DNA of 64,000 nt. It comes from an uncultured Colwellia sp. Its GTDB lineage: Bacteria > Pseudomonadota > Gammaproteobacteria > Enterobacterales > Alteromonadaceae. The notes beneath the pieces are model-generated. The model had not been told where the DNA came from. It ran no database searches and worked only from the letters and a program-made list of their open reading frames with translations. Location: the NCBI GenBank assembly GCA_913049915.1, contig CAJWZC010000004.1, forward strand, positions 17,012 to 81,011. The letters run 5' to 3'. The position numbers were made by a program, and so were the translations under genes. Below, in pieces: positions 9,150 through 18,631 of this stretch; position 1 is the first letter of the stretch, and each line of letters begins with the position of its first letter.

Positions 9150-9178
9150 TTCGCATTTTGACTAAGCTTGGGTATAAT
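9150..9178 (+). promoter_or_regulatory. Promoter candidate for the YjaG-like gene, overlapped by an inverted repeat
   Basis: A perfect TATAAT at 9173-9178 lies 17 bases after TTCGCA, a weak -35. The inverted repeat CCAAGCTTA (9141-9149) / TAAGCTTGG (9163-9171) overlaps the spacer, so it may be an operator. The start codon lies 34 bases downstream. Confidence 0.45.
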
Positions 9179-9211
9179 CCAGTTAATTATCTAAACTGAG
9201 TATATATCTAA

Positions 9212-9826
9212 GTGGCTATTCACCTTCCTTTTGCCAAGTTAAGTCATTGGCATCAAATTGCTTTCTCTGCAGCGCTACTTGAACGCATGTTACCTAATTA
9301 TCAAATGTTTAGTGAAGCCGCTGACTTTGGTAATGCTAAAGTATTACGTAATCAACTCGACATTATTTGGCAATGGCTTGATAACAGTAATACGGTAAAA
9401 ATTAATAGTGAAGCCCAATTACTCAAATTAGAAGCTGAAACCCCTGATCCTGAAGCATTTGATTTTTTTGGTGTATTTCCTGCGCTTGACGCTTGTATGG
9501 CCTTTTCGGCTTTATGGCAATTAATGCAAGTTAAGCCATTGAAGAAACAAAAAGTAGCAGAAATTGATACAGACGATATTCAAAGTATCAGTCGTCTTTC
9601 TCATAATAGCGTTAGTTATTATGTCGAGTTGCTTTTACTAGAAGAAGCGGAAGACATCACTGCAGAGCAATTAGATGGACACCCACTTATACAATGGGAA
9701 AAAGATACGCAAGATGAGTTGTTCAATTTTCTTAAATTTGCTGCCGCCGATAAACGTACCTGTAAGTTAGCTAAGCAAATGAGCTTATCTGAAGGGTTAT
9801 CAAATTTAGGCATAGAGATCGGTTAA
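9212..9826 (+). CDS. YjaG-like DUF416 family protein
   Basis: A 204-residue soluble protein. The N-terminus (LSHWHQIAFSAALLERMLPN), the VFPALDACMAFSALW segment near residue 88 and the C-terminal helical region match the DUF416/YjaG family, whose members are about 195-200 residues. In E. coli, yjaG lies upstream of hupA; that neighbour is not here. Function is unknown. The start is a GTG, with a weak upstream GAG. A promoter-like -10 lies 34 bases upstream. Confidence 0.85.
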   Translation: MAIHLPFAKLSHWHQIAFSAALLERMLPNYQMFSEAADFGNAKVLRNQLDIIWQWLDNSNTVKINSEAQLLKLEAETPDPEAFDFFGVFPALDACMAFSALWQLMQVKPLKKQKVAEIDTDDIQSISRLSHNSVSYYVELLLLEEAEDITAEQLDGHPLIQWEKDTQDELFNFLKFAAADKRTCKLAKQMSLSEGLSNLGIEIG

Positions 9827-9881
9827 GTTAAGTCTGCTTAACGCTTACATAAAAATAATAATCTTATTAAAGGAAGCTAAT

Positions 9882-11462
9882 ATGAAGTTACTTAGTTGTA
9901 CCATATTTCCCATGATATTACTTTTGTCATCTATTGCATCAAGCTATGCAAGTAACATGGCTGAAAAAAATTTCAAGATTGAAAAAGCTGTTGCCCTCGC
10001 TATGAGTACTTTCCAAGTACCTGGTGTAGCAGTAGCTATTATCAAAGATAATAAAGTGTTAATGAGCAAAGGTTTCGGTGTGATTGAACAGGGTAAATCA
10101 GCTAAGGTTACCGCTGATACCTTATTTGGTATTGCTTCAAACACTAAAGCGATGACCGCAGCGTTATTGGCCAACTTAGTAGATGAGGGTAAGCTAACTT
10201 GGCATACTAAGGTTACTGATATTATCCCTGAATTTCAGATGCCTGACGCCTATGTAACCCGCGAATTTACCATTACTGACTTATTAGCGCATAATTCAGG
10301 TTTAGGATTAGGTGCTGGTGACTTAATGATTTGGCCGCATACTAGCTTAACTAATGCCGATATTCTTAAGGGTTTAAAGTATTTACCTGAAGTATCGAGC
10401 TTTCGTAGTGAATTCGCCTACGATAATTTAATGTACATTATTGCTGGTGAAGTGATAACACGTGTTACTGGTCAGCCTTGGAGTGATGTTATCCAAGAAC
10501 GTATCTTTACCCCGCTTCGTATGCACAATACCCGAGCAACCTTTTCCTTAATTGAGCCGCAGAATAAAAATGTAGCCAGAGCACATGTACCACTTGATGG
10601 TGAACTCAATGTTGTAGGTGGTAACTTTTTAGAGAAGTTTTCATCAGCGGGTTCAGTTGCCTCAAGTGTTAGCGATATGAGCTTGTGGTTACAGGCTCAG
10701 TTAAATAAAGGCGCTTACGGCACTAAGATTGATGATAAGTCTCCTCGTCTATTTTCAGCTAAGCAAAGCCGTACCATGTGGAAGGCGCAAACATTATTAT
10801 CAGTTTCAGATAAAGCGACTCAGCAAGATAAAACACATTTTTCTGCCTATGGTTTAGGCTGGTTTATGAAAGACTATCATGGGGTGAAGTTAATTCATCA
10901 CAGTGGTGGTATTTTAGGTATGGTGTCAAAAGTGGTACTGGTACCAGAAGAGAATCTCGCTATGGTGATTTTAACAAATCAGCAGTCAGGGTATGCCTTC
11001 AATGCCATTTATCAGCAAATATTAAATGAGTATCTTGAATTACCAGAAAAAGATTGGATTGGCTATTATCACGCCAAACAGCAAAAAAGTGCCGCTAAAG
11101 AAGAAAAACGCTTAGCGAAAGCGGCTAATTCAGTTCATAAAAACTCAAGACATTCATTAACATTACGTGATTATGCCAATACGTATGTGGATAACTGGTA
11201 TGGCGAAATTAAGGTTAGTTTTAAAAATAATAAATTATATATGCAGTTTAGTAATACCGAAGACTTAAAAGGTACTTTAGAGCATTATCAGCATAATACT
11301 TTTATTGTTCGTTGGCATGATAGAACGCTTGAGGCTGATGCGTTTGTTAACTTTAATTTAAATGAAGACGGTGGTATTAACTACGTCACCATGAAAGCAG
11401 TATCAAAGACAACTGACTTTAGTTTTGATTTTCATGACTTAAAACTAAGACCCAAAAAATAA
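9882..11462 (+). CDS. Secreted serine hydrolase, beta-lactamase/PBP4* (class C) family
   Basis: 526 residues with a signal peptide (hydrophobic FPMILLLSSIASSYA). The class C beta-lactamase-like domain keeps its motifs: S-N-T-K (nucleophile S86, K89), Y-D-N (180-182) and, near residue 340, H-H-S-G-G in place of KTG. The last 100 residues form an extra beta-rich domain of the type (DUF3471-like) often appended to these hydrolases. Members are periplasmic esterases, D-aminopeptidases or peptidases; HSG in place of KTG makes a true beta-lactamase unlikely. The ribosome binding site AAAGGAAG is strong. It is transcribed alone and closed by a terminator. Confidence 0.88.
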   Translation: MKLLSCTIFPMILLLSSIASSYASNMAEKNFKIEKAVALAMSTFQVPGVAVAIIKDNKVLMSKGFGVIEQGKSAKVTADTLFGIASNTKAMTAALLANLVDEGKLTWHTKVTDIIPEFQMPDAYVTREFTITDLLAHNSGLGLGAGDLMIWPHTSLTNADILKGLKYLPEVSSFRSEFAYDNLMYIIAGEVITRVTGQPWSDVIQERIFTPLRMHNTRATFSLIEPQNKNVARAHVPLDGELNVVGGNFLEKFSSAGSVASSVSDMSLWLQAQLNKGAYGTKIDDKSPRLFSAKQSRTMWKAQTLLSVSDKATQQDKTHFSAYGLGWFMKDYHGVKLIHHSGGILGMVSKVVLVPEENLAMVILTNQQSGYAFNAIYQQILNEYLELPEKDWIGYYHAKQQKSAAKEEKRLAKAANSVHKNSRHSLTLRDYANTYVDNWYGEIKVSFKNNKLYMQFSNTEDLKGTLEHYQHNTFIVRWHDRTLEADAFVNFNLNEDGGINYVTMKAVSKTTDFSFDFHDLKLRPKK

Positions 11463-11516
11463 GCACTAAATATTAATCAGCTAGTTTTATTTTATTTTGG
11501 TAAAAGTAGATTTTAT

Positions 11517-11546
11517 AAAGGAGTACTGAGAAGCACTCCTTTTTTG
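11517..11546 (+). terminator. Rho-independent terminator of the serine hydrolase gene
   Basis: AAAGGAGT pairs with ACTCCTTT and a T-run follows, 55 bases after the stop codon. Confidence 0.75.
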
Positions 11547-11583
11547 TTTTTAGCGCAGTGAACCTTGATTGAAATAGTAGTGA

Positions 11584-12147
11584 TTAGCGTAGAAACTGTG
11601 TTTTACTTTGGCGTTTATGAAGTACATTATTAATATCTAATTGGTCATTTTTATCAGATATTTTGACCTTTACTCCTTCATGATTTAATAACCATAATTT
11701 ACGTTCAATGCCTCCCGCATAACCCGTTAATGAGCCATTACTACCAATAACTCGATGACAAGGGACAATGAGTGTAATCGGATTTCTACCATTAGCACCA
11801 CCAACTGCTTGAGCTGATTTTGGTTTATTGATCATTTTTGCTATTTCACCATAGGATTTTACCGCACCAAAAGGAATTTGACCTAAACAGTGCCACACGC
11901 TCTGTTGAAATGGCGTGCCTTGTGGATTTAATGGTACGGTAAAAACCGTACGTTGCCCGGTAAAGTATTCTATTAATTGCTGTTTACATTGTGCGGTAAT
12001 GTTATTAACTGTACCTTGGGTTTGTTGCTCAGTAGACACTTTATTATCACAAGCCTTATCACCACAAAAGATGGCTTGGCAAATACCTTGCTCGGTTGCC
12101 ATAAATTCAAATAAACCCAAGGGTGTATCTAGGTAATCAATAAACAT
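11584..12147 (-). CDS. ogt: Methylated-DNA-[protein]-cysteine S-methyltransferase
   Basis: A suicide DNA-repair protein that moves the alkyl group of O6-alkylguanine onto its own cysteine. The active site is PCHRVIGSNG, and GTPFQQSVWHCLGQIPFG with AQAVGGANGRNP are the conserved DNA-binding and helix-turn-helix segments. I start at ATG 12147: the longer frame would begin with a TTG at 12162 whose codons coincide with the GGAG that best serves as ribosome binding site. That gives 187 residues. A 25-residue tail after the core domain is not conserved in the family. It lies 38 bases downstream of rsmD on the same strand, so co-transcription is likely. Confidence 0.93.
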   Translation of the reverse strand: MFIDYLDTPLGLFEFMATEQGICQAIFCGDKACDNKVSTEQQTQGTVNNITAQCKQQLIEYFTGQRTVFTVPLNPQGTPFQQSVWHCLGQIPFGAVKSYGEIAKMINKPKSAQAVGGANGRNPITLIVPCHRVIGSNGSLTGYAGGIERKLWLLNHEGVKVKISDKNDQLDINNVLHKRQSKTQFLR

Positions 12148-12199
12148 CGTCGTTGTCTCCAAGACTAGAGTGTCACTAAGGGTATTACTAAAGTTAATA

Positions 12200-12838
12200 C
12201 TAAGGTTGATATTGATAAAGTTGATAGATAACTTGACCAGCTAACTTTTCTTTAAGTAATTGCCAGTTTTCTGGTATAACTTGTTGGCTTTCTGCCTCCA
12301 TTTCAACATAAATGAGTGCATCTTCGGCTAAACCACAGTGATTTAATAATTGTGTGGCTTGTTCTACTAATTGCTGTCTAAAAGGCGGGTCTAGAAAAAC
12401 TAAATCAAACGGCTTATTATCACTTGAGGCAGAACTTGGCTTAAGGAAACCTTCGTTAAGAAAAATAAGCACGTCACTATGAATAACAGTAAGGTTATCA
12501 GCCTTGAGTAATGCTTTATTCTCGAGAAGTTGTTTTGCTGCGGATCTATTTAATTCTACTAAGGTTACTTGAGCGGCACCACGTGACAAGGCTTCAAAAC
12601 CTAAACTACCAGAGCCAGCAAAGCAGTCTAAACAGTTAGCTTGGCTAATATAGGGCATAAGCCAGTTAAAGACCGTTTCCTTCACCCTATCAGTGGTTGG
12701 GCGTAATCCTTCAGCCATTAATACTGGTAATTTTCTTCCTTTATATTTGCCAGCAATAATACGTATTTTACCAGCAGATTTACCCTGACCTCTTCTGGAA
12801 AGGAGTTTTTTACTTAGTTGTTTTTTTGCTTGATTCAT
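12200..12838 (-). CDS. rsmD: 16S rRNA (guanine(966)-N(2))-methyltransferase RsmD
   Basis: 212 residues with the RsmD layout: IRIIAGKYKGRKLPV, LRPTTDRVKETVFNWL, the SAM-binding loop FAGSGSLGFEALSRGA and the catalytic motif LDPPF. RsmD methylates G966 of 16S rRNA on the assembling 30S subunit. It is divergent from ftsY, the arrangement usual in gammaproteobacteria, with a 138-base shared promoter region. ogt follows on the same strand. Confidence 0.96.
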   Translation of the reverse strand: MNQAKKQLSKKLLSRRGQGKSAGKIRIIAGKYKGRKLPVLMAEGLRPTTDRVKETVFNWLMPYISQANCLDCFAGSGSLGFEALSRGAAQVTLVELNRSAAKQLLENKALLKADNLTVIHSDVLIFLNEGFLKPSSASSDNKPFDLVFLDPPFRQQLVEQATQLLNHCGLAEDALIYVEMEAESQQVIPENWQLLKEKLAGQVIYQLYQYQP

Positions 12839-12976
12839 ATCACTGACAATTTTTCTATTAAGTGCTAATATAGTGCCAATTTTATCCTTGTTTACTGTTT
12901 ATACCAAGTAGATTAATTATTCCTCTTGGTATCACAGCAAACAAATTCAGTCTGTAATATATTTAGGTAGCTAAAA

Positions 12977-14443
12977 GTGTCGAACAAAAAAGGTATGTTG
13001 TCTTGGTTAGGCTTTGGCAAAAAAGAAAAGCAACCAAGTACTGAAGAAAGTAACAATGAAATTGAAGCCGCTGTTGAAGCAGAAGAGGCAACTGTAGTAG
13101 AAGAAGCAGTTGAACTCCTAGCTGAGTCAGTCGAGCAATTGGTTGAACTAACTGTTGAGCCAGAAGCTTCCGTTGCTGCTGTTTCGAGTTCTGTTAATGT
13201 TACTGATGGTGTCAGTGGTCTCGATAGAATTATCGAAGAGCTAAGTGTCGATACTACAGAGCCAGTAGTAGAGCTAATAACAGAGCCTATTATTGAAGGA
13301 ATTGTGCCGCTTGCTAAAACTAATATAGTGAGTGAACTGGCTATTGAAGAGCTACCAGAGGCTAAATTATTAGCCGAAATGGAAGCTACAGAGCAAGTTA
13401 AAAATGTTGATGATGTTATCGTTGCGGACGAGAAAGCGCTAGAGGTTGTAGTGCAGCCGCTAGTTGACAGTTCGACAGAGCCAGCACTAAAAGTTGAAGA
13501 GACTGAAAAGGTTAAAGCAGAGATTAAGCTTGGTTTCTTTGCTCGCTTAAAGCAGGGCTTAAGTCAAACTAGGCAAAACTTAGGTGATGGTTTAGTTGAT
13601 TTGTTCCGTGGTAAACAAATTGATGATGATTTGTTTGAAGAGTTAGAAACTCATTTGCTATTGGCAGATGTTGGTGTTGAAACCACCATGAAAATTATTG
13701 ATTCACTTACGCAAAGTGCTAGTCGAAAGCAGTTAAAAGATGCTTCGGCCTTATATGACTTGCTTAAAATAGAATTAAAGAAAATTATTGCTGATGTTAG
13801 CCAGCCATTAGTTATTCCTGAAGGTGAAGGGCCTTTTGTTATGCTTATGGTTGGTGTTAATGGTGTTGGTAAAACCACCACCATTGGAAAGCTAGCAAAG
13901 CAATTCCAAGCACAGGGTAAATCAGTAATACTTGCAGCGGGTGATACGTTTAGAGCAGCAGCGGTTGAACAATTACAAGTGTGGGGTGATCGTAATGGTA
14001 TCCCTGTTATCGCTCAGCATACTGGTGCAGATAGTGCCTCGGTTATTTTTGATGCTATTAGTGCTGCAAAAGCACGTAAAGTTGATGTCATCATTGCCGA
14101 TACTGCTGGCCGTTTACAAAATAAAGCGCATTTGATGGAAGAATTGAAGAAAGTCGTGCGTGTAATGAAAAAATTAGACGTTAATGCACCTCATGAAGTG
14201 ATGTTAACCCTTGATGCTGGCACAGGTCAAAATGCCTTAAGTCAAACCAAGCTGTTTGACCAAGCTGTAGGTCTAACGGGCTTAACCATTACCAAGCTTG
14301 ATGGTACCGCCAAAGGTGGTGTTATTTTTGCTGTTGCAGATAAGCACAGTATTCCTATTCGATATTTAGGTGTTGGTGAAGGTATCGATGATTTAAGGCC
14401 TTTTGATAGTGATGATTTTATTGAAGCTCTTTTCAGCAAATAA
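12977..14443 (+). CDS. ftsY: Signal recognition particle receptor FtsY
   Basis: 488 residues. Residues 1 to about 175 are an acidic Glu/Val-rich A domain typical of proteobacterial FtsY. The NG GTPase domain then begins with FFARLKQGLSQTRQNLGDGL and contains the P-loop GVNGVGKTTTIGKLA, DTFRAAAVEQL, DTAGR and TKLDGTAKGG. FtsY docks SRP-bound ribosomes at the inner membrane for co-translational insertion. The start is a GTG with an upstream AGG. It is the first gene of the conserved ftsY-ftsE-ftsX group, with rpoH next. Confidence 0.97.
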   Translation: MSNKKGMLSWLGFGKKEKQPSTEESNNEIEAAVEAEEATVVEEAVELLAESVEQLVELTVEPEASVAAVSSSVNVTDGVSGLDRIIEELSVDTTEPVVELITEPIIEGIVPLAKTNIVSELAIEELPEAKLLAEMEATEQVKNVDDVIVADEKALEVVVQPLVDSSTEPALKVEETEKVKAEIKLGFFARLKQGLSQTRQNLGDGLVDLFRGKQIDDDLFEELETHLLLADVGVETTMKIIDSLTQSASRKQLKDASALYDLLKIELKKIIADVSQPLVIPEGEGPFVMLMVGVNGVGKTTTIGKLAKQFQAQGKSVILAAGDTFRAAAVEQLQVWGDRNGIPVIAQHTGADSASVIFDAISAAKARKVDVIIADTAGRLQNKAHLMEELKKVVRVMKKLDVNAPHEVMLTLDAGTGQNALSQTKLFDQAVGLTGLTITKLDGTAKGGVIFAVADKHSIPIRYLGVGEGIDDLRPFDSDDFIEALFSK

Positions 14444-14508
14444 ATATGAGAAAAGCCAAGTAATTGTGCTAAGTTAGCCAACTTACTCGTGTAATAAATA
14501 AAAATAAT

Positions 14509-15216
14509 ATGATTAATTTCAATAAGGTAAATAAAACCTATCCAGGCGGTTTTCTGGCATTAAAACAAGTAAGTTTTAGTCTAGAAAGTGGTGAAATGGC
14601 GTTTTTAACAGGCCATTCAGGTGCTGGTAAAAGTACCTTGTTAAAATTAATCTCGTTAATGGAAAAACCCAGTTCGGGTAGTATTCAAGTAAATCATACT
14701 GAACTATCCGACATTCAGTACAAACAAGTTCCCTATGTCCGCCGTGGTATCGGTATGATTTTTCAAAGTCATAACTTACTTAAAGACCGTACTGTTTTTG
14801 ATAATGTCGCCTTACCTTTAATTATCGAAGGTGTTAGCCACAAAGAAATCAAAAAACGCGTGGCAACCGCGTTAGACAAAGTACATTTAACGGCTAAACT
14901 AAAGTGTTACCCGCATATGTTATCGGGTGGTGAGCAACAGCGTGTAGGTATAGCGCGCGCTATTGTTAATAAACCACCAATTCTGCTTGCTGATGAACCA
15001 ACCGGAAACCTAGACCCAAAATTATCTTTAGATATCATTCGTTTATTTGAAGAGTTCAATGCTGCCGGTGTAACCGTATTAATTGCTACTCATGACTTAG
15101 GGTTAATTGCACGGATGAAATATCGTACCTTGACTCTTAAAGAGGGTACTATGATTAATGATGGCATTGTTGACAGTCTACAAGCACAAGGGGCGACTGA
15201 TGAGCAATATTCATAG
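14509..15216 (+). CDS. ftsE: Cell division ATP-binding protein FtsE
   Basis: 235-residue ABC ATPase. Walker A is GHSGAGKST, the signature LSGGEQQR, Walker B ILLADEPT and the switch histidine ATHD. With FtsX it forms an ABC-type complex that activates septal peptidoglycan hydrolases through EnvC-like partners rather than transporting a solute. It lies 65 bases after ftsY, and its end overlaps the ftsX start. Confidence 0.97.
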   Translation: MINFNKVNKTYPGGFLALKQVSFSLESGEMAFLTGHSGAGKSTLLKLISLMEKPSSGSIQVNHTELSDIQYKQVPYVRRGIGMIFQSHNLLKDRTVFDNVALPLIIEGVSHKEIKKRVATALDKVHLTAKLKCYPHMLSGGEQQRVGIARAIVNKPPILLADEPTGNLDPKLSLDIIRLFEEFNAAGVTVLIATHDLGLIARMKYRTLTLKEGTMINDGIVDSLQAQGATDEQYS

Positions 15217-16174
15217 TAGCGGTTTAAAAGCACGTTCAAGCTTATTAACCCGTATTTTGACTTTGCCTATTCGACATGTTCAGCAGGCTGTGGGTAGTTT
15301 AGGTAACTTATGGCGTACACCTTTTACCACCATAATGACAATTTTTGTATTAGGTATCAGTCTGGCATTACCGGCAACACTCCACCTTTTTGTTAAAAAT
15401 GCTGAACAAGTTAGTGAGCAATGGGATAGCGCTTCGCAAATCACCTTATTTTTAAAGTTATCAACCACTGAAAAGAGTGCACAAAACTTAATCAAACGTA
15501 TCAGTCTTTATAATGATGTTGCAGAAGTACGTTATATTTCAGCCAAGCAAGCATTAAAAGAATTTAAAATTTTATCTGGCTTTGGTCAATCACTTGAGTA
15601 TTTAGATAAAAATCCATTACCCGCAACACTACTGGTAACACCAACACAAAGAGCTAGCCAAGCCCAAGCGGCTAATGCTTTATTAGCAAAGCTGAGTAAA
15701 GAACGTGAAGTTGAACAAGGTAAACTTGATTTAGAGTGGTTAACTCGTTTAGAAGCGATGGCTAGATTAATTGAAAATATTGTCTTAGGAGTCGCTTTAT
15801 TATTGTGTTTATCTGTAGTACTTATTGTTGGTAATACTATTCGATTAGCTATTTTAAATGAAAAAGATGCTATCGCTATTATGAAGTTGGTTGGCGCAAC
15901 AGATAGCTTTATCCAGCGACCTTTTTTATATTCAGGAATTTGGTATGGTATTTTTGGTGGCATACTTTCCTGTATCGCGGTAACACTTCTTGCTTGGTAT
16001 TTAGGTTATGCTATCAGTGATTTAAGTGAACTCTATCAAAGTAATTTTCAATTACAAGGCTTAGCAATGAGTGAAGCTTTACTGTTGATTGGTTTTGCAA
16101 TTGTACTTGCCCTCGTTGGTAGTTATATTTCAGTAAGTCAACATATTAGAGCGATTGAACCGAATGCGGACTGA
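15200..16174 (+). CDS. ftsX: Cell division protein FtsX
   Basis: A four-helix inner-membrane protein of the FtsX/MacB fold: one membrane segment near residue 45, a periplasmic loop of about 120 residues, then three membrane segments. I start at ATG 15200 (324 residues), which overlaps the ftsE end by 17 bases and has AGGGG just upstream; the frame is open 14 codons earlier but without a better site. The residues ending MKLVGAT are the usual cytoplasmic signature. The periplasmic loop should bind the hydrolase activator. Confidence 0.95.
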   Translation: MSNIHSSGLKARSSLLTRILTLPIRHVQQAVGSLGNLWRTPFTTIMTIFVLGISLALPATLHLFVKNAEQVSEQWDSASQITLFLKLSTTEKSAQNLIKRISLYNDVAEVRYISAKQALKEFKILSGFGQSLEYLDKNPLPATLLVTPTQRASQAQAANALLAKLSKEREVEQGKLDLEWLTRLEAMARLIENIVLGVALLLCLSVVLIVGNTIRLAILNEKDAIAIMKLVGATDSFIQRPFLYSGIWYGIFGGILSCIAVTLLAWYLGYAISDLSELYQSNFQLQGLAMSEALLLIGFAIVLALVGSYISVSQHIRAIEPNAD

Positions 16175-16419
16175 TTTATAGCTGTTTTAGCATGAAGTTG
16201 AATAAGTATAACTATTCTTAATTCTTAATAATTTCCTATGCTTACAAATCGTCACATTTAATTCCTATAAAAATTGAAAGATCGCCTTGTTAACCCTTGT
16301 CTATTAGGCTAATGTTCATGTCGCTGCTATCGCCAAAATTATTGATGTATGTTATTATCGCGGCTGAATTGAAGAATAAATCAAAGATCGATTTACAGAA
16401 AAGAATGGAGAGAGTTTTT

Positions 16420-17277
16420 ATGAGTCAAGCAATGCAACTTACCCTTCCACAAAGTGGTAGTATCGAAGCATACCAGCGATCCGCGTACAGCATCCCTATG
16501 CTAACCGCAGAGAAAGAGCATGATCTTGCTACTCGTCTCTATAACGACAATGATTTATCAGCGGCACAAGAATTAATTATGTCGCATTTACGTTTTGTTA
16601 TTCATGTTGCTAAAGGTTATTCAGGTTATGGCTTACCCCATGCTGATTTAGTGCAAGAAGGCAACGTGGGCTTAATGAAGGCTGTTAAACGTTTTAACCC
16701 AGAAGTAGGCGTGCGCTTAGTTTCTTTTGCTGTGCATTGGATCAAAGCTGAAATTCATGAATATGTGCTTAAAAACTGGCGTATTGTTAAAGTGGCTACA
16801 ACAAAGGCGCAGCGTAAATTATTTTTCAACTTACGTAAAAATAAGAAACGTTTAGGTTGGTTTAGTACTGAAGAAGTCAATACGGTAGCTGAAAACCTTG
16901 GTGTAACAACTAAAGATGTTATGGAAATGGAATCTCGCATGAGTAGCTATGACCAAGCATTTGAGTTATCTAAAGACGATGATGATAATCTTGGTGCAAG
17001 TAATTTTTCACCAGCGCAATACCTTCAAGACAAGCAATCAGATTTAGCGGTTGAAGTTGAAAATGATAATTGGGACAACCATGCTAATAAACGTTTATCA
17101 ACAGCATTAGTTACCCTTGATGAACGTAGCCAAGATATTATTAAAACACGCTGGTTAACGGAAGATAAAACGACTTTACAAGAGTTAGCTAACAAATACG
17201 AGATATCAGCCGAACGTGTAAGGCAATTAGAAAAAAATGCCCTATCTAAATTAAAAAATACTATGGTATTTGATTAG
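16420..17277 (+). CDS. rpoH: RNA polymerase heat-shock sigma factor RpoH (sigma-32)
   Basis: 285 residues from ATG 16420, which has GGAGAG seven bases upstream. The frame is open further upstream, but those 41 residues are not family-like. Conserved parts: [13 protein letters not shown] (region 1.2), [20 protein letters not shown] and [16 protein letters not shown] (2.1-2.2), [20 protein letters not shown] (2.3-2.4), the RpoH box [10 protein letters not shown], and a C-terminal helix-turn-helix. RpoH directs heat-shock gene transcription. It follows ftsX as in E. coli. The 245-base upstream region is long enough for its own promoters and a structured leader, but I cannot show a thermosensor by eye. 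Confidence 0.97.
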   Translation: MSQAMQLTLPQSGSIEAYQRSAYSIPMLTAEKEHDLATRLYNDNDLSAAQELIMSHLRFVIHVAKGYSGYGLPHADLVQEGNVGLMKAVKRFNPEVGVRLVSFAVHWIKAEIHEYVLKNWRIVKVATTKAQRKLFFNLRKNKKRLGWFSTEEVNTVAENLGVTTKDVMEMESRMSSYDQAFELSKDDDDNLGASNFSPAQYLQDKQSDLAVEVENDNWDNHANKRLSTALVTLDERSQDIIKTRWLTEDKTTLQELANKYEISAERVRQLEKNALSKLKNTMVFD

Positions 17278-17303
17278 CGTTTAGTAATAACTTTTATTTG
17301 AAT

Positions 17304-17329
17304 AAACCGACGTAATGTCGGTTTTTTTA
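17304..17329 (+). terminator. Rho-independent terminator of rpoH
   Basis: AAACCGAC pairs with GTCGGTTT around a short loop, with a T-run immediately after, 27 bases past the stop. Confidence 0.85.
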
Positions 17330-17575
17330 TGTCTACAATACTGTCTTTTATGTTGTTAAATACTTACTGATGCTGACTGCGTTCAGTAAGTAAGCTAAAT
17401 AATAACTACTTGGTTCACGTATGTTTACATTTGTTATCTTTAAAGGTACCACTTCGATATAGCTTTAACTAAGTCACAATACTTGAAAACGAACATCTGT
17501 ACATAAATTAAGTAGTATTATTGTGAATTGATAAACATTAGTTTCCGATAAACTCACGATAAAAAGCTAGAAGTA

Positions 17576-18092
17576 ATGAGCCTAAGAATAGCCAAAAAGA
17601 ATATATTGAACCGTACGGTGATGTTTGCCCTTACCGCCACATCACTCAACTCAGAACAATAGATATTAGCAATGCCGCCTGCTGTATCAGGCTTAAGTTT
17701 AGGAGCAACATCTAATAATGACTCGATGGCTATGTAACAGGTAACTTAGTGATATGGGGACGCAGCGTACTTTAGTATTATTAAATAGTCATGGCATGGT
17801 GGCTTCGGTTACAGGCGCTGACTCTTTGGTAGATTTAAACACTATTCCTGTTGTAATGATTCAAACGATTGAAATCTTAAAAGATGGCGCTTCAGCTATT
17901 TATGGCTCAGATGCTATCGCGGGTGTAGTAAACATCATCACTAAAAAAGATTTCAAAGGTATAGAAATAACTGCTGACGGTAGTATCACTAATAAAGATA
18001 ATAGCGAAAGTGGCTGTTTTAGTATTTCACATGGCAGTAAATTTGTAGTTGGCAATATACTAGTTTGTGTTCAATTTTCATACAATTTATAA
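17576..18092 (+). pseudogene. TonB-dependent receptor remnant
   Basis: ATG 17576 opens a signal-peptide-like stretch (IAKKNILNRTVMFALTATSL) that ends at a TAG. After more stops and frame changes, from about 17745 the plug domain is recognisable: [24 protein letters not shown] and [20 protein letters not shown] followed by [10 protein letters not shown]. This is the conserved core of the N-terminal plug of outer-membrane TonB receptors for siderophores, B12 or glycans. The strand-rich barrel of about 600 residues is missing: the frame ends at 18092 after an unrelated tail. An internal deletion plus point damage makes it a pseudogene. The substrate cannot be told. Confidence 0.85.
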
Positions 18093-18293
18093 AAACTGTT
18101 TACAAGTATGCATTATTATTATTTAGGAGTTTTATTAAGTGCATGTAACTCAAAATAAAGACGGCTGCGTAGTCGCCTGTTTTGATAGTTTATTTTGACT
18201 GAGAAAGACCTACCCACAAAATAAATATTGTTTTAGCTCATCATTTCACAATTCATTTACTGCTTTTACTCGTTTCCCGGTATTATTTAGGTA

Positions 18294-18299
18294 TATAAT
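18294..18299 (+). promoter_or_regulatory. -10 element candidate for the tat operon
   Basis: TATAAT lies 72 bases before the tatA start. The -35 region (around CGTTTC, 17 bases upstream) is weak, so this call rests on the -10 only. Confidence 0.35.
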
Positions 18300-18370
18300 G
18301 TTGGTACTAAAATCATGAACTAATACATAAGTTAGGCATGTGAATATTAAATTGTAGGAGTGAAATTATT

Positions 18371-18628
18371 ATGGGTGGAATCGGAATTTGGCAACTAGTT
18401 ATTGTAGCCGTTATTGTAGTGTTATTATTTGGTACAAAAAAATTACGTAACTTAGGTGGTGATTTAGGCTCGGCTATTAAAGGTTTTAAAAGTGCTATAG
18501 GTGACGAGAAAGAACAAAAAAATAGTGTAGAAAAAACGTCAGATACTTTAGCTCATAACTCAACGTCTTCGACTGAAGAAGTGAGCAAAGCTACTGAAAG
18601 TAAAGCTAAAGAAACTGACCAGGTCTAA
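18371..18628 (+). CDS. tatA: Sec-independent translocase protein TatA
   Basis: 85 residues: an N-terminal membrane helix ([17 protein letters not shown]), the hinge FGTKKLR, an amphipathic helix ([17 protein letters not shown]) and a charged tail. TatA oligomers form the pore-like element that lets folded, twin-arginine-marked proteins cross the inner membrane. AGGAG precedes the ATG by 7-8 bases. First gene of tatABC; tatB starts 4 bases after its stop. Confidence 0.97.
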   Translation: MGGIGIWQLVIVAVIVVLLFGTKKLRNLGGDLGSAIKGFKSAIGDEKEQKNSVEKTSDTLAHNSTSSTEEVSKATESKAKETDQV

Positions 18629-18631
18629 TTT

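Noticed and set aside
9882..11462. True beta-lactamase (antibiotic resistance)
   Set aside because: SxxK and YxN are present, but KTG is replaced by HSG and an extra C-terminal domain is fused, as in esterase/peptidase relatives.
12148..12162. TTG start five codons upstream for ogt
   Set aside because: Those codons contain the GGAG that serves as ribosome binding site for ATG 12147.
16297..16419. Longer N-terminus for RpoH
   Set aside because: The extra 41 residues are not seen in the family, and the ATG at 16420 has a strong GGAGAG site and begins the conserved sequence.
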